Positions 33,765 to 41,902 of a stretch of DNA of 57,366 nucleotides are shown here, piece by piece. The DNA is from Candidatus Eisenbacteria bacterium. Lineage in GTDB: Bacteria > Eisenbacteria > RBG-16-71-46. Under the pieces are notes generated by a model, which was not told the origin of the DNA, searched no databases, and saw nothing but the letters and a program-made list of their open reading frames with translations. Every line of letters begins with the position of its first letter. Within the stretch, counting starts at the first letter, position 1. The DNA is taken from assembly GCA_020847735.1 (NCBI GenBank), contig JADLBL010000027.1, positions 1 to 57,366 on the forward strand. The letters are read 5' to 3'. Both the position numbers and the translations under genes were made by a program.

Positions 33765-35783
33765 CTAGAGCGCGGGGCTCGGAGCGGTCAGCGCCTCGCG
33801 GTCCGCGTCCTCGATCCAGGCGCGCAGCATGATCGCCGCCGCGAGCGTCGAGAAGCGCCGGCCCGGCACCCCGCCCGGCAGCACGCCGCGCTCGCGGACG
33901 TGCGCCACGACGCGCTCGAGACGCGCGTAGACCGGCGCCTGCTCGCCGGGCTCGCGCGCGAGCACGCGCAGCATCGCCGAGACCCAGGTGCCGAGCCATT
34001 CGCCGCGCGGCTCGCCGTCGCCCGGGCGGTCGAAGAGCCCGCCGCGTGCGATCAGCTCGCGGTCCACGGTTCGCAGCAGCCTGCGCGCGAGCGGCAGGGG
34101 CAGCAGCGCGGGCGGAAGCCCCGCGGCCCACAGTTGCGGCGCCGACAGTCCGCGAACGACGCCGCCGGGGGTCAGCGCCTCGAACAGGCAGCCGGCCTCC
34201 TCGTCCCAGAAGCGCTCGACGAAGCTGCGCTGCAGCTCGTGCGCCCACGCGAGGTAGAAGGCCGCGTTCTCGCGCCTGCCGACCCACCGCGCGAGCTGCG
34301 CCATGGCGACCAGCGCGTGGTACCAGAGCGCGTTCGTTCCGGCCGCCGCGCGCGCTCGCGCGCCGTCGCCGCACCACAGGAAGCCCTCGTGGTCGCAGCG
34401 CACGCCGTCGCGCGCCCCGGCGCGCAGGTGCTGCAGCACCTGCTCGAGCGCCGGCCACGCCGTGCCGCGCAGGAACTCGTCGTGCCCGGCCGTGCCTTCG
34501 CCGCGCCGCGCCAGCAGGTCCACGAGATGGATGAGCCACAGCGACGGCTCGGGGCTGCCGTAACGCGGCGCGCCGTCGGCGGGATCGAAGCCTTCGGGCG
34601 CGAGCCCCTCGTCGAGGTACTCGAGGTAGCCGCGCGCGATCCCGCGCGCGGCGTCGAAGTCCCGCAGCGAGACGAGCGCGGCGGCGGCGCGCAGCACGTC
34701 GGCGCCGCGCTCCACGCGTTCGGGCCATGCGCCGACTAGCGTGAGCCGGCCGTGGCGCGTGACGAGCGCGTCGCGCACCTGCGCCGCGAGCGTGGCGACG
34801 AGCGGATCGCCCGCGTCCACGAACGGCGAGGTCCGGCGGGCCGCCAGCTCGCCCGCGCCGCCGCGCGCCGAGGCCGCCTGGCGGGCGGTGTAGTCGGCGC
34901 CCGCGAGCGCCGTGCGCCGCCGCGAATCGTGGCGCGCGCGCGCGGCGCCGTCGAGCGCGGCCACGCAGTCGGCGAGCGTGCGTGCGGGCGGAGCGCCGAG
35001 TCGCATCTCGGCCGCGAGCGCGCGGAAGAGCGCCTCCTCGGAAGACAGCACCAGGTGGAGCGCGGCTCCGGGTGCGCCGAGCGCGGCCTGCACCCAGCCC
35101 GGGCGGAAGGCGTCCTCGCCCTCGCCGGCCGGATCGCCGTCGTCGCCGTCGGCGGCGTCGAGCGGATAGGCGATGCCGTGCGCCCAGCCGCGCGCGGGCA
35201 TGAAGACGCCGTTGTGCCACAGCGTCACGCCCGGAAGACCCGGCAGCGTCCCGATGCTCACCCGGCCGGGAATGCCCTGCATGGCGCCGCCGAACTCCGG
35301 GCTCTCGCGCTGCAGCGCGAGCGGGTCGCGCGCCGCCAGCAGCGGCGCGACGCTCAGCCGCGCCGGTCCGCCCTCGCGCAGCGTCCACGAGGCGACGAGC
35401 GCGTGGTGCCCCTCGACCAGCCGCAGGGACCGCTCGATCACGGCGTCGCCGAACCGCCACGTCCACGCCGGCCAGGGTTCGCGCGCGAACGCAACGAGGG
35501 CGGCGTACGCGCCCTCGCGCGCGACCGGCGCGCCGCCCGGGCGCGCCCACCACGATGCGGACAGCTCGTGCGAGTCGGAGCCGAGCTGGAGCTTTTCCTC
35601 GAAGCGCACCAGCAGCGCGGCGAGCGTGCCGGCGGCGGCCGGCGCCGAGAGCAGCACGTGCGCACGCCGCGATGGAGCGCCCGACAGCGTGCCGGCGGCG
35701 TAGCCGCCGAGGCCGTCGGAGAGCAGCCATTCACGGGTGGCCGCGGCGGCGAATGCGGGGAGTGCGTTCGATCCGTCGAACAT
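33765..35783 (-). CDS. Glycogen debranching enzyme (amylo-alpha-1,6-glucosidase family)
   Basis: 672 residues from ATG 35783. N-terminal GDE_N-like beta domain (1-~260) opening with EWLLSDGLGGYAAGTLSGAPSRRAHVLL, the hallmark of the archaeal/bacterial type. The C-terminal (alpha/alpha)6 catalytic domain (about 300-660) has PSLWLIHLVD, GTNALWYHALVAMAQLA and GGLFDRPGDGEPRGEWLGTWVSAMLR. It hydrolyses alpha-1,6 branch points of glycogen in the cytosol. A TATGTT box is 8 nt before the ATG. No other glycogen genes are adjacent. Confidence 0.88.
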   Translation of the reverse strand: MFDGSNALPAFAAAATREWLLSDGLGGYAAGTLSGAPSRRAHVLLSAPAAAGTLAALLVRFEEKLQLGSDSHELSASWWARPGGAPVAREGAYAALVAFAREPWPAWTWRFGDAVIERSLRLVEGHHALVASWTLREGGPARLSVAPLLAARDPLALQRESPEFGGAMQGIPGRVSIGTLPGLPGVTLWHNGVFMPARGWAHGIAYPLDAADGDDGDPAGEGEDAFRPGWVQAALGAPGAALHLVLSSEEALFRALAAEMRLGAPPARTLADCVAALDGAARARHDSRRRTALAGADYTARQAASARGGAGELAARRTSPFVDAGDPLVATLAAQVRDALVTRHGRLTLVGAWPERVERGADVLRAAAALVSLRDFDAARGIARGYLEYLDEGLAPEGFDPADGAPRYGSPEPSLWLIHLVDLLARRGEGTAGHDEFLRGTAWPALEQVLQHLRAGARDGVRCDHEGFLWCGDGARARAAAGTNALWYHALVAMAQLARWVGRRENAAFYLAWAHELQRSFVERFWDEEAGCLFEALTPGGVVRGLSAPQLWAAGLPPALLPLPLARRLLRTVDRELIARGGLFDRPGDGEPRGEWLGTWVSAMLRVLAREPGEQAPVYARLERVVAHVRERGVLPGGVPGRRFSTLAAAIMLRAWIEDADREALTAPSPAL

Positions 35784-35791
35784 CGCGCGGG

Positions 35792-35797
35792 AACATA
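35792..35797 (-). promoter_or_regulatory. -10 box (TATGTT) of the debranching enzyme gene, leaderless type
   Basis: TATGTT with 8 nt to the ATG at 35783. Confidence 0.55.
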
Positions 35798-35866
35798 GCA
35801 CGCGATGCGACGCCCGGCGCGGTCCGGGGTGGCCGGTCCCGGCGATCGCGTCGCCGGAAGCGGGAG

Positions 35867-37060
35867 CTACTCGCCCTTCGCCATCCGGTGGAGCACGCTC
35901 GAGAGCGGCACGATGCGCACGTCGTCCGCCCGGCCCGATTCCAGGGCCTTGCCCGCCCACTTCACGCTCGTCGGGCTCGCGCGCAGCAGCACGATCGCCT
36001 GGTGCCGGTCCTGCACGCGGGCCAGCAGCCCCTCCCACGCGTGTTCCAGCGGTTTCGTCGTCCGGGCTCGCGCCTCGTCGTCGAGGATCCTGTCGGGTTC
36101 GTCGTAGGCGACACCGAGATTGGCCGCGACGGTGCGCGCGACCGAGCGCGAGGGCGGCGAGAGGTGCAGGAACGAGACGCCCTCGCGCTTCAGCTCCTTG
36201 TAGAAGGCGGTCATGAACGGTTCGTCCTGGGCGGCGAAGGAGCCCTGCAGGTTCGCCACCGCCGTGACGTCGCCGGCCTGCTGCAGGTACTGGCGCGTCA
36301 GCCTGCCGATCCGGCCCGCCGGCATGTTGACGAGCAGCGTGCCCGGGCCGGGATTCGCGCGCGGGTAGTCCTCGGGTTCCATCGGCACCTGCAGCACCAG
36401 CTCGCGGTGCGAGGCGCGCGCCCGCTCGAGCAGGGCGTCGCGTTCGCGGCCGATCGCGGGCGCGAGGACCGCGAACGGTTCGCTGCGTGCGAGCAGCGCC
36501 GATGCGGACACCGGGTCGTCGGCGAGGCCGAAGAGCACGATGGCGATCCGCGTCTCGTGGGCCTCGACGGATTCGGCCGCGACGCCCGGGCGCACGACGA
36601 GCAGCTCGTGCGTGGGCCGGCCGGGCAGCCCGAGCAGCATCTTCACCGCGAGTTCGCCGTCCTTGCCGCGCTCCTCGCGCGCGGAAAGCACTTCGGCGCC
36701 CAGCTTCTCGACCGCCTCGGTGACCGCGAAGTTGACCTGGGTCGGCGACTCGCCGCGCTCCAGTTCGACCCGCCAGCGCACGGGCGGTCCGCCGGTGGAG
36801 GAGGAGGCCAGTTCCCGGACGCGCGCCGCCGGTACGCCGGCGGCGGCCAGGCCCTCGCGCGCGTGCCGGCCGACGATGCGGATCGCGTGCGCGCGGTCCC
36901 CGAGATGCAGGTGCCGCCAGATCAGGAACCGACCCGTGTCGGAACGCACGAACGACCACAGCTCGCCGCCCCCGAAGAGCAGCAGGGCGAGCACGGTGAC
37001 CAGGCCGAGCACCAGCGGGGCGCGGCCGGTCTTTTTTCTGGCGGGGCGACGTTTTGACAT
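35867..37060 (-). CDS. Divergent polysaccharide deacetylase (YibQ/DUF610 family)
   Basis: 397 residues: one N-terminal membrane anchor (about 14-31), a spacer domain (about 40-170), then a NodB-like fold from ~172 with RIAIVLFGLADDP, LLQVPMEPEDYPRANPGPGTLLVNM, QGSFAAQDEPFMTAFYKELKREGVSFLHLS and a C-terminal R-x-A-P-like RASPTS. The family lacks the usual metal ligands and its activity is uncertain; it is thought to act in the periplasm on envelope polysaccharides. A TAGTGT box (37,082-37,087) lies 21 nt upstream. Confidence 0.8.
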   Translation of the reverse strand: MSKRRPARKKTGRAPLVLGLVTVLALLLFGGGELWSFVRSDTGRFLIWRHLHLGDRAHAIRIVGRHAREGLAAAGVPAARVRELASSSTGGPPVRWRVELERGESPTQVNFAVTEAVEKLGAEVLSAREERGKDGELAVKMLLGLPGRPTHELLVVRPGVAAESVEAHETRIAIVLFGLADDPVSASALLARSEPFAVLAPAIGRERDALLERARASHRELVLQVPMEPEDYPRANPGPGTLLVNMPAGRIGRLTRQYLQQAGDVTAVANLQGSFAAQDEPFMTAFYKELKREGVSFLHLSPPSRSVARTVAANLGVAYDEPDRILDDEARARTTKPLEHAWEGLLARVQDRHQAIVLLRASPTSVKWAGKALESGRADDVRIVPLSSVLHRMAKGE

Positions 37061-37081
37061 GACGTGACGAGGTTCGATCGC

Positions 37082-37087
37082 ACACTA
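37082..37087 (-). promoter_or_regulatory. Candidate -10 box (TAGTGT) of the YibQ-like gene
   Basis: TAGTGT, 21 nt before the ATG at 37060, so only a short leader would be made. Confidence 0.4.
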
Positions 37088-37284
37088 TCCCGGGCGAATC
37101 AAGAACCGCCAGCGGGGATTGCCGCGTTCCGAAACCACGCTGGGAGGGGTTCCGCACGGACCTTTTGCACTTCACTGACACCGCACGCACGCCTCACGAA
37201 CAAACTTTTGCCCACGCGCGCCGATGCTTCTGGCGTCGATCGCGGGGCCAGATCGGTCCCGTTCCACCTTCCGGGAGGTTGGAC

Positions 37285-38181
37285 ATGAAGCTGTTGCGAC
37301 TCCTCGCTCTTTCCATCGCCGCAACCGCCTGGTGCGCCGCCGCCGCGTTCGCGTGTGGCGATGCGAAGTCGGCCGCGAACACCTCCGCGTGCGGAATGAA
37401 GTCCGCCAGCGCGAAGACCGCGAGCGCGACGTCCTGCGGCTCCAAGTCCGCCGGCACGGTGACCGCCAGCGCGGCATCGTGCGGCTCGATGTCTGCCGGC
37501 ACGAAGACCGCCAGCGCGACGTCGTGCGGCTCGAAGTCCGCCAGCACGGTGACCGCCAGCGCGGCATCGTGCGGCTCGAAGTCCGCCGGCACGAAGACCG
37601 CCGGCGCGATGTCGTGCGGCTCGAAGTCCGCGACGGCCGCGACGGCGGCCGCGGCCGGTTCCGGCAACTGCGCGATGTCCGCCGAGGCCTGCAAGGCGAT
37701 GATGGCCTCGGGCGCGTGCACGGCCGAGATGCAGGCGGCGTGCGCGGCGAAGGGCGCGAAGGCGGCGGCCACGGTCGGCTGCAGCATGCACTCGATGGCG
37801 GCGCACGCCGACTGCGCCGTGTGCTCCGACGAAATGGCCTGCGACGACGACGTCCGCGCCACCGGCGCGCGCGCGCAGGTCGTGCCGCTGCGCAACGGCA
37901 CGATGATCGTCTACACGCTCGACGACCCGCAGAACGTGCGCGGCCTGCAGGCGGCCGTGGCGCGCCACAACGAGCGCGTGATCGCGGCGCTCCAGTCGGG
38001 CGCCAAGCTCTGCTCGTCGTGCAAGAAGCTGCGCGGCGCGCTGGCGAGCGGCAAGCTGGTGCGCGAGGTCGTCAACGTCGAGCGCGGCTGCCAGCTCCTC
38101 ATCACCTCGAGCGACCGCTCGATCGTCCAGCAGGTGCACACGAGCTCGAGCGCGCAGGTCGCGGCGCGCACCCGCAGCTGA
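37285..38181 (+). CDS. Secreted cysteine-repeat protein, unrecognised family
   Basis: 298 residues; GGGAGG ribosome site 7 nt before the ATG. Signal peptide 1-23 (possibly lipidated at Cys24, though the lipobox AFAC is weak). Residues 36-125 are six 15-residue repeats, each starting with a cysteine (36, 51, 66, 81, 96, 111; unit CGSKSAGTKTASATS), alternating in a 30-residue higher-order unit. Then comes a Cys/Met/Ala-rich region (C129-C186, with CAVC), and a folded C-terminal domain (about 195-285) with CSSC at 243-246 and Cys269. I know no such family; metal binding or disulfide cross-linking are guesses. It sits just upstream of the two-component system. Confidence 0.75.
   Translation: MKLLRLLALSIAATAWCAAAAFACGDAKSAANTSACGMKSASAKTASATSCGSKSAGTVTASAASCGSMSAGTKTASATSCGSKSASTVTASAASCGSKSAGTKTAGAMSCGSKSATAATAAAAGSGNCAMSAEACKAMMASGACTAEMQAACAAKGAKAAATVGCSMHSMAAHADCAVCSDEMACDDDVRATGARAQVVPLRNGTMIVYTLDDPQNVRGLQAAVARHNERVIAALQSGAKLCSSCKKLRGALASGKLVREVVNVERGCQLLITSSDRSIVQQVHTSSSAQVAARTRS
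37390..37659 (+). repeat. Six 45-bp tandem repeats in the Cys-repeat gene
   Basis: Each unit encodes 15 residues with one cysteine. Alternate units are more alike (TVTASAA versus TKTASAT), giving a 90-bp super-repeat and suggesting recent duplication. Confidence 0.9.
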
Positions 38182-38200
38182 CGCCCACGATTCGCACGTC

Positions 38201-38230
38201 CGGCCCGGTTCGCCTCGGCGAGCCGGGCCG
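38201..38230 (+). terminator. Hairpin terminator after the Cys-repeat gene
   Basis: A 14-bp stem CGGCCCGGTTCGCC / GGCGAGCCGGGCCG with one G-T pair and a 2-nt loop, 19 bp past the stop. Confidence 0.55.
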
Positions 38231-38303
38231 TCGTGCTGGGGCGGCTCGCGGCCCCGGCGCGGGCGGCGGCCCGGCCGCGGGTGTCCGATTCCCGAAAGTC
38301 CTC

Positions 38304-38309
38304 TAGTCT
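38304..38309 (+). promoter_or_regulatory. -10 box (TAGTCT) of the histidine kinase gene, leaderless type
   Basis: TAGTCT with 8 nt to the ATG at 38318. The surrounding 18 bases are identical to those before the ICMT-like gene. Confidence 0.6.
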
Positions 38310-38317
38310 CCCGCCGC

Positions 38318-39883
38318 ATGAACGCCCGCCCGGAGTCCGCCGTCACGCACTCGCGCCAGCGCAAGCTGGCGCTGCTCGTCGGCGCGGTCGCGGTGCCCGC
38401 GCTGCTGCTGGCGATCGTGGCCTCGGCGCTCACGCTGCGCGTCGGCCGGCAGGTGCGGGCCGACAGCGCGCGCTACAACGCCTACCTCGCCTCGCGGGTC
38501 GCGGAATCGTTCGAGTTCGAGCTGCTGGCGCAGTTGCGCGAGGCGGTGATGCCGGCGGAGAACGTCGCGCAGCTCGGCGGCCCGCCCGAGGCCATCGTCG
38601 CGGCGCTGGCGAGCCGCTCGAGCCGGTTCGAGGCGCCGGTCTTCGTGCCCGTGAGCGAAATGGACAACCTGTCCATCATCATGGTCGAGTCGAACATGCT
38701 GCTGTTCGGCGAGGATCCGAGCGGCCGTCACGACCACCCGTTCGCGGCCGTCGTCCTCAAGGGACCCCGGGGCGACGTCATCGGCGCCGGCGGCTGGTGG
38801 TTCAATCCGCGCGCCTTCCTCGCCGCGAATCTGGCCAACGTCGTGCGCGACCGCCTGGGCACGGGCACGAACATCTACGGCGGCCTCGAGTCCACGCGCA
38901 ACCTGAGCCTGCAGGTGTTCGATCGCGAAGGACACGAGGTGGTGCGGCTGCGGACGCCCGGTCCCGAGGGCAGCGCCCGCAGCGCCGATCTCTCGGGGCC
39001 CTTCGGGCACTACTCGGTGCGCGTGGCCGCGACCGAGAACTCGCCGGCGGCGGTGGCGCAGCGATTCGTGATCGCGCAGATGCTGTTCATCGGCCTGATG
39101 ACGACGGTGCTGCTGGGCGCGACCGTCGTGGGCGTGCGCTACATGCTGCGCCAGATGGAGCTGGTGCGGGTCAAGTCCAGCTTCGTCTCGAACGTCACGC
39201 ACGAGCTCAAGACGCCGATCGCGGTCATCCGCCTGGCGGGCGAGACGCTCGAAATGGGACGCTTCCGCAGCCCGGAGGAGGAGGAGAAGTACCTGCGCGC
39301 GATCCTCCGCGAGACCGACCGGCTGACGCAGCTGGTGGACAACATCCTCGATTTCTCGAAGCTGGAATCGGGACAGCAGGTGCTGCGCCTCGTCCCGATC
39401 CGCGTGGACGAACTGGTCGCGAACGTGCTGGAGAGTTTCCGCCTGCGGCTCGAGGACGGCGGGTTCCAGTGGCAGGTGGACGTGCCGCAGGGGCTGCCGC
39501 GCATCCAGGCGGACGCCATCGCCCTGCAGCACTGCCTGCTGAACCTGCTGGACAATGCCGTGAAGTATTCCCGGGAGCGCAAGGAAATCCGGATCGTGGC
39601 CCGGGCCCGCGAGGACATGGTCAGCATCGCGGTGGGGGACAGGGGAATCGGCATCGGCGCCGACGATTTGCCGCGCATCTTCGAGAAGTTCGTCCGCGTC
39701 GAAACGGGACTGGTGCACACCGTGAAGGGCGCCGGGCTCGGGCTTTCGCTTGTGGATCAGATCGTCCGCGCGCATCATGGCCGCGTCGAAGTCGCCAGCA
39801 CCCCGGGCGAAGGCAGCATTTTCACGATGCTGATCCCGGTTTCGGTGGCCGGCAATTCCTCCCCGCAGGAAGCGGTCCGCTAG
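38318..39883 (+). CDS. Sensor histidine kinase
   Basis: 521 residues. Two membrane segments (about 18-40 and 252-275) bracket a ~210-residue periplasmic sensor with no recognised fold. The kinase core follows: H-box SNVTHELKTP with His295, N-box LLNLLDNAVKYS, G1 GDRGIGIG, F-box and G2 GAGLGLSLV. It autophosphorylates and passes phosphate to the response regulator encoded 50 bp downstream. The signal is unknown; the adjacent secreted Cys-repeat protein is a possible target or input. Confidence 0.92.
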   Translation: MNARPESAVTHSRQRKLALLVGAVAVPALLLAIVASALTLRVGRQVRADSARYNAYLASRVAESFEFELLAQLREAVMPAENVAQLGGPPEAIVAALASRSSRFEAPVFVPVSEMDNLSIIMVESNMLLFGEDPSGRHDHPFAAVVLKGPRGDVIGAGGWWFNPRAFLAANLANVVRDRLGTGTNIYGGLESTRNLSLQVFDREGHEVVRLRTPGPEGSARSADLSGPFGHYSVRVAATENSPAAVAQRFVIAQMLFIGLMTTVLLGATVVGVRYMLRQMELVRVKSSFVSNVTHELKTPIAVIRLAGETLEMGRFRSPEEEEKYLRAILRETDRLTQLVDNILDFSKLESGQQVLRLVPIRVDELVANVLESFRLRLEDGGFQWQVDVPQGLPRIQADAIALQHCLLNLLDNAVKYSRERKEIRIVARAREDMVSIAVGDRGIGIGADDLPRIFEKFVRVETGLVHTVKGAGLGLSLVDQIVRAHHGRVEVASTPGEGSIFTMLIPVSVAGNSSPQEAVR

Positions 39884-39933
39884 CCGGACCGAGGCGGGAC
39901 CGCAGGGGCCGCGCGCCCCGGGAAGGGACACGC

Positions 39934-40632
39934 ATGCAGAAGAAGATCCTCATCGTCGAGGACGAAGAGGGCCTGCTCGACGGACTCGCGCACAACTTCC
40001 GTTACGACGGCTACGAGGTCCTCACGGCGAAGAACGGGCAGGAGGGCCTTCGGCTCGCGCTCCGGCAGAAGCCGGACGCCGTGCTGCTCGACATCATGCT
40101 CCCCGAGAAGGACGGCTTCACCGTCCTCAAGGAGCTGCGGCAGCGGCACCGCGACATCCCGGTGCTGGTGATGACCGCCCGCAACTTCGAGGCGGACGTC
40201 GTCAAGGGCTTCGACCTGGGGGCGGACGACTACATCACCAAGCCGTTCAGCAGCAAGGAACTGATGGCGCGCGTCAAGCGCCTCGTCGCCCGCGGCCCCA
40301 TGAACACGGGGGCGCCCGCGACGACCATCTACGCCTTCGGCGACGTCGAAGTCCGCTTCGAGCCGCGCGAGGTCTACAAGACGGGGAAGCAGGTCGCGCT
40401 CTCGTTCAAGGAGTTCGAGCTGCTCAAGTACCTGATCGAGCACCGCGGCCGCACGGTCAGCCGCGAGGAGCTGCTCGAGGAGATCTGGGGCGTGGACGAG
40501 GAACTCGGGGTCACGACGCGCACCGTGGACACGCACGTCTCCAACCTGCGCAGCAAGCTCGGTGAGGGCTTCGAGAAGCCCTTCATCGTCGCGGTGCACA
40601 AGGTCGGCTACAAGTTCGTCGAGCCCGCCTGA
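39934..40632 (+). CDS. OmpR-family response regulator
   Basis: 232 residues. Receiver domain (1-~118) with the acidic pocket around D10/E11, phospho-acceptor Asp53 (LLDIMLPEKDG) and Lys103 (YITKPFSSKEL); winged-helix DNA-binding domain (about 130-230) ending in RTVDTHVSNLRSKLGE... HKVGYKF. A GGAAGGGA ribosome site precedes the ATG. It forms an operon with the preceding kinase gene. Confidence 0.95.
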   Translation: MQKKILIVEDEEGLLDGLAHNFRYDGYEVLTAKNGQEGLRLALRQKPDAVLLDIMLPEKDGFTVLKELRQRHRDIPVLVMTARNFEADVVKGFDLGADDYITKPFSSKELMARVKRLVARGPMNTGAPATTIYAFGDVEVRFEPREVYKTGKQVALSFKEFELLKYLIEHRGRTVSREELLEEIWGVDEELGVTTRTVDTHVSNLRSKLGEGFEKPFIVAVHKVGYKFVEPA

Positions 40633-40657
40633 GCGCCGCTCCCGGGCGACTTCCACC

Positions 40658-40691
40658 CGCGCCCCGCGGACGTTCGCGTCCGCGGGGCGCG
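40658..40691 (+). terminator. Strong hairpin terminator with TTCG loop
   Basis: A perfect 15-bp GC-rich stem (CGCGCCCCGCGGACG and complement) closed by a TTCG tetraloop, 25 bp past the response-regulator stop. Confidence 0.7.
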
Positions 40692-40854
40692 CGGCTTTCG
40701 GGAGGCGCTCCGGCGCGATTTCTTGCGACCTCCTGACGCGGACGGGCGCGAAAGCGGCCGGTGGCCCTTGAAGCCGCGCTGGCGGCCGGACAGAATCATG
40801 GGGTGTGACCACGGGTTCCGCGTGACCGTCCCCAGTTCCGGAAGGAGCGAGCGA

Positions 40855-41880
40855 ATGCCGTTTCGATACCAGCCGATGACCGCCCCGGGCGTCTCGCGCC
40901 GGGTGGCCGCGCTCGCGGCGACCGCGGCGTTCCTCGCGATGGCGGCGGGCGCCCACGCCGCGCCGGCGACCGCCGCGGCGCCGGCCGACGAGATCGTCAT
41001 CCTCTCGACCAGCGACGTGAAGGGAAAGACCGTCCCCTGCGGCTGCAGCACGCCCAAGGGCGGACTCTCGCGCCGCGCCGGCTTCGCCGACAGCCTCCGC
41101 AAGGTTCACCCGAACCTGCTGGTGGTGGACAGTGGCGGCTTCTTTCCCGACGGCTCCTCTGAGCGCGACGACGCGGTCTTCATGACCGAGGCGATGCACG
41201 ACCTGGACCTCGCCGCCACGGGCGTCGGGGACCGCGAGCTTTCCTTCGGCCGCGCGTTCTTCCTCGCGCAGCTCGCCCGCTGGCCGCTGCCCGTCGTGTG
41301 CGCCAACCTGTGGGACCGCCAGCCGCACCGGACGCTGGTCCAGCCGTGGATCGTGCGGAAGGTCGGGAACTACAAGGTCGGCCTGTTCGGGCTCATCAAC
41401 GACAAGGCGAACCTGGGTCCGTCGGCGGACTCGCTGGAGATCAGCGATCCGACCGCGGCCGCCAAAGCGGCGGTGGCCGAGATGCGCAAGCAGGGCGCGA
41501 ACGTCATCGTGCTGCTGTCATCGCTCGGCAAGATCGAAACCGAGGATCTCTCGGTCGCCGTTCCCGGCATCGACGTCGCCATCGCCGGCCGCAACGTGCC
41601 GCTGCTGCAGCGCAGCCGCCAGATCGATTCCACGACCGTCGTCTTCGGCGGCGAACAGGGCCAGTACGCGGGCGTGACCGAGCTGGGCCTGGACGCGAAG
41701 GGGCGGATCGTCTCGCGCACGAGCGGCGCGTGGATGCTCGGGCCCGCGGTCGCCGACCAGCCGGCGATGCTCGCGAAGGTCACGGCCTACGAGGAGCAGC
41801 CGTCCGTCAAGGCCCGCCGCACGCCGCCCAAGGCGACGTCCGCTTCGGGTTCCAGCGCCGAGGCCGCGCACTCGCACTGA
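40855..41880 (+). CDS. Exported 5'-nucleotidase/metallophosphatase-like protein with PCGC motif, metal site degenerate
   Basis: 341 residues from ATG 40855 (GGAAGGAG upstream); signal peptide to about residue 36. The chain follows the UshA-type metallophosphatase fold: ILSTSDVKGKTVPCGCSTPKGGLSRR, LLVVDSGGFF, AATGVGDRELSFG, VIVLLSSLG and VAIAGRNV. At each point where the family has metal ligands (D-x-H, G-D, G-N-H, H-x-G, G-H-x-H) the histidines are gone (K56, R127, S222, R246). The Cys62-Gly-Cys64 pair is kept. It is probably not a phosphatase; a binding or scaffolding role is inferred. Confidence 0.7.
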   Translation: MPFRYQPMTAPGVSRRVAALAATAAFLAMAAGAHAAPATAAAPADEIVILSTSDVKGKTVPCGCSTPKGGLSRRAGFADSLRKVHPNLLVVDSGGFFPDGSSERDDAVFMTEAMHDLDLAATGVGDRELSFGRAFFLAQLARWPLPVVCANLWDRQPHRTLVQPWIVRKVGNYKVGLFGLINDKANLGPSADSLEISDPTAAAKAAVAEMRKQGANVIVLLSSLGKIETEDLSVAVPGIDVAIAGRNVPLLQRSRQIDSTTVVFGGEQGQYAGVTELGLDAKGRIVSRTSGAWMLGPAVADQPAMLAKVTAYEEQPSVKARRTPPKATSASGSSAEAAHSH

Positions 41881-41902
41881 AACGCCCGCGGGCGGGACGC
41901 GC

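Noticed and set aside
37390-37659. Regular 45-bp repeats as a possible CRISPR array
   Set aside because: No unique spacers; the units are contiguous, in frame and coding. The same applies to the 90-bp TSP3 repeats.
37194-37901. Minus-strand 235-codon frame with a regular EPHD repeat opposite the Cys-repeat gene
   Set aside because: It mirrors the plus-strand repeat. Only the plus strand has a signal peptide, a ribosome site 7 nt before the ATG and a terminator.
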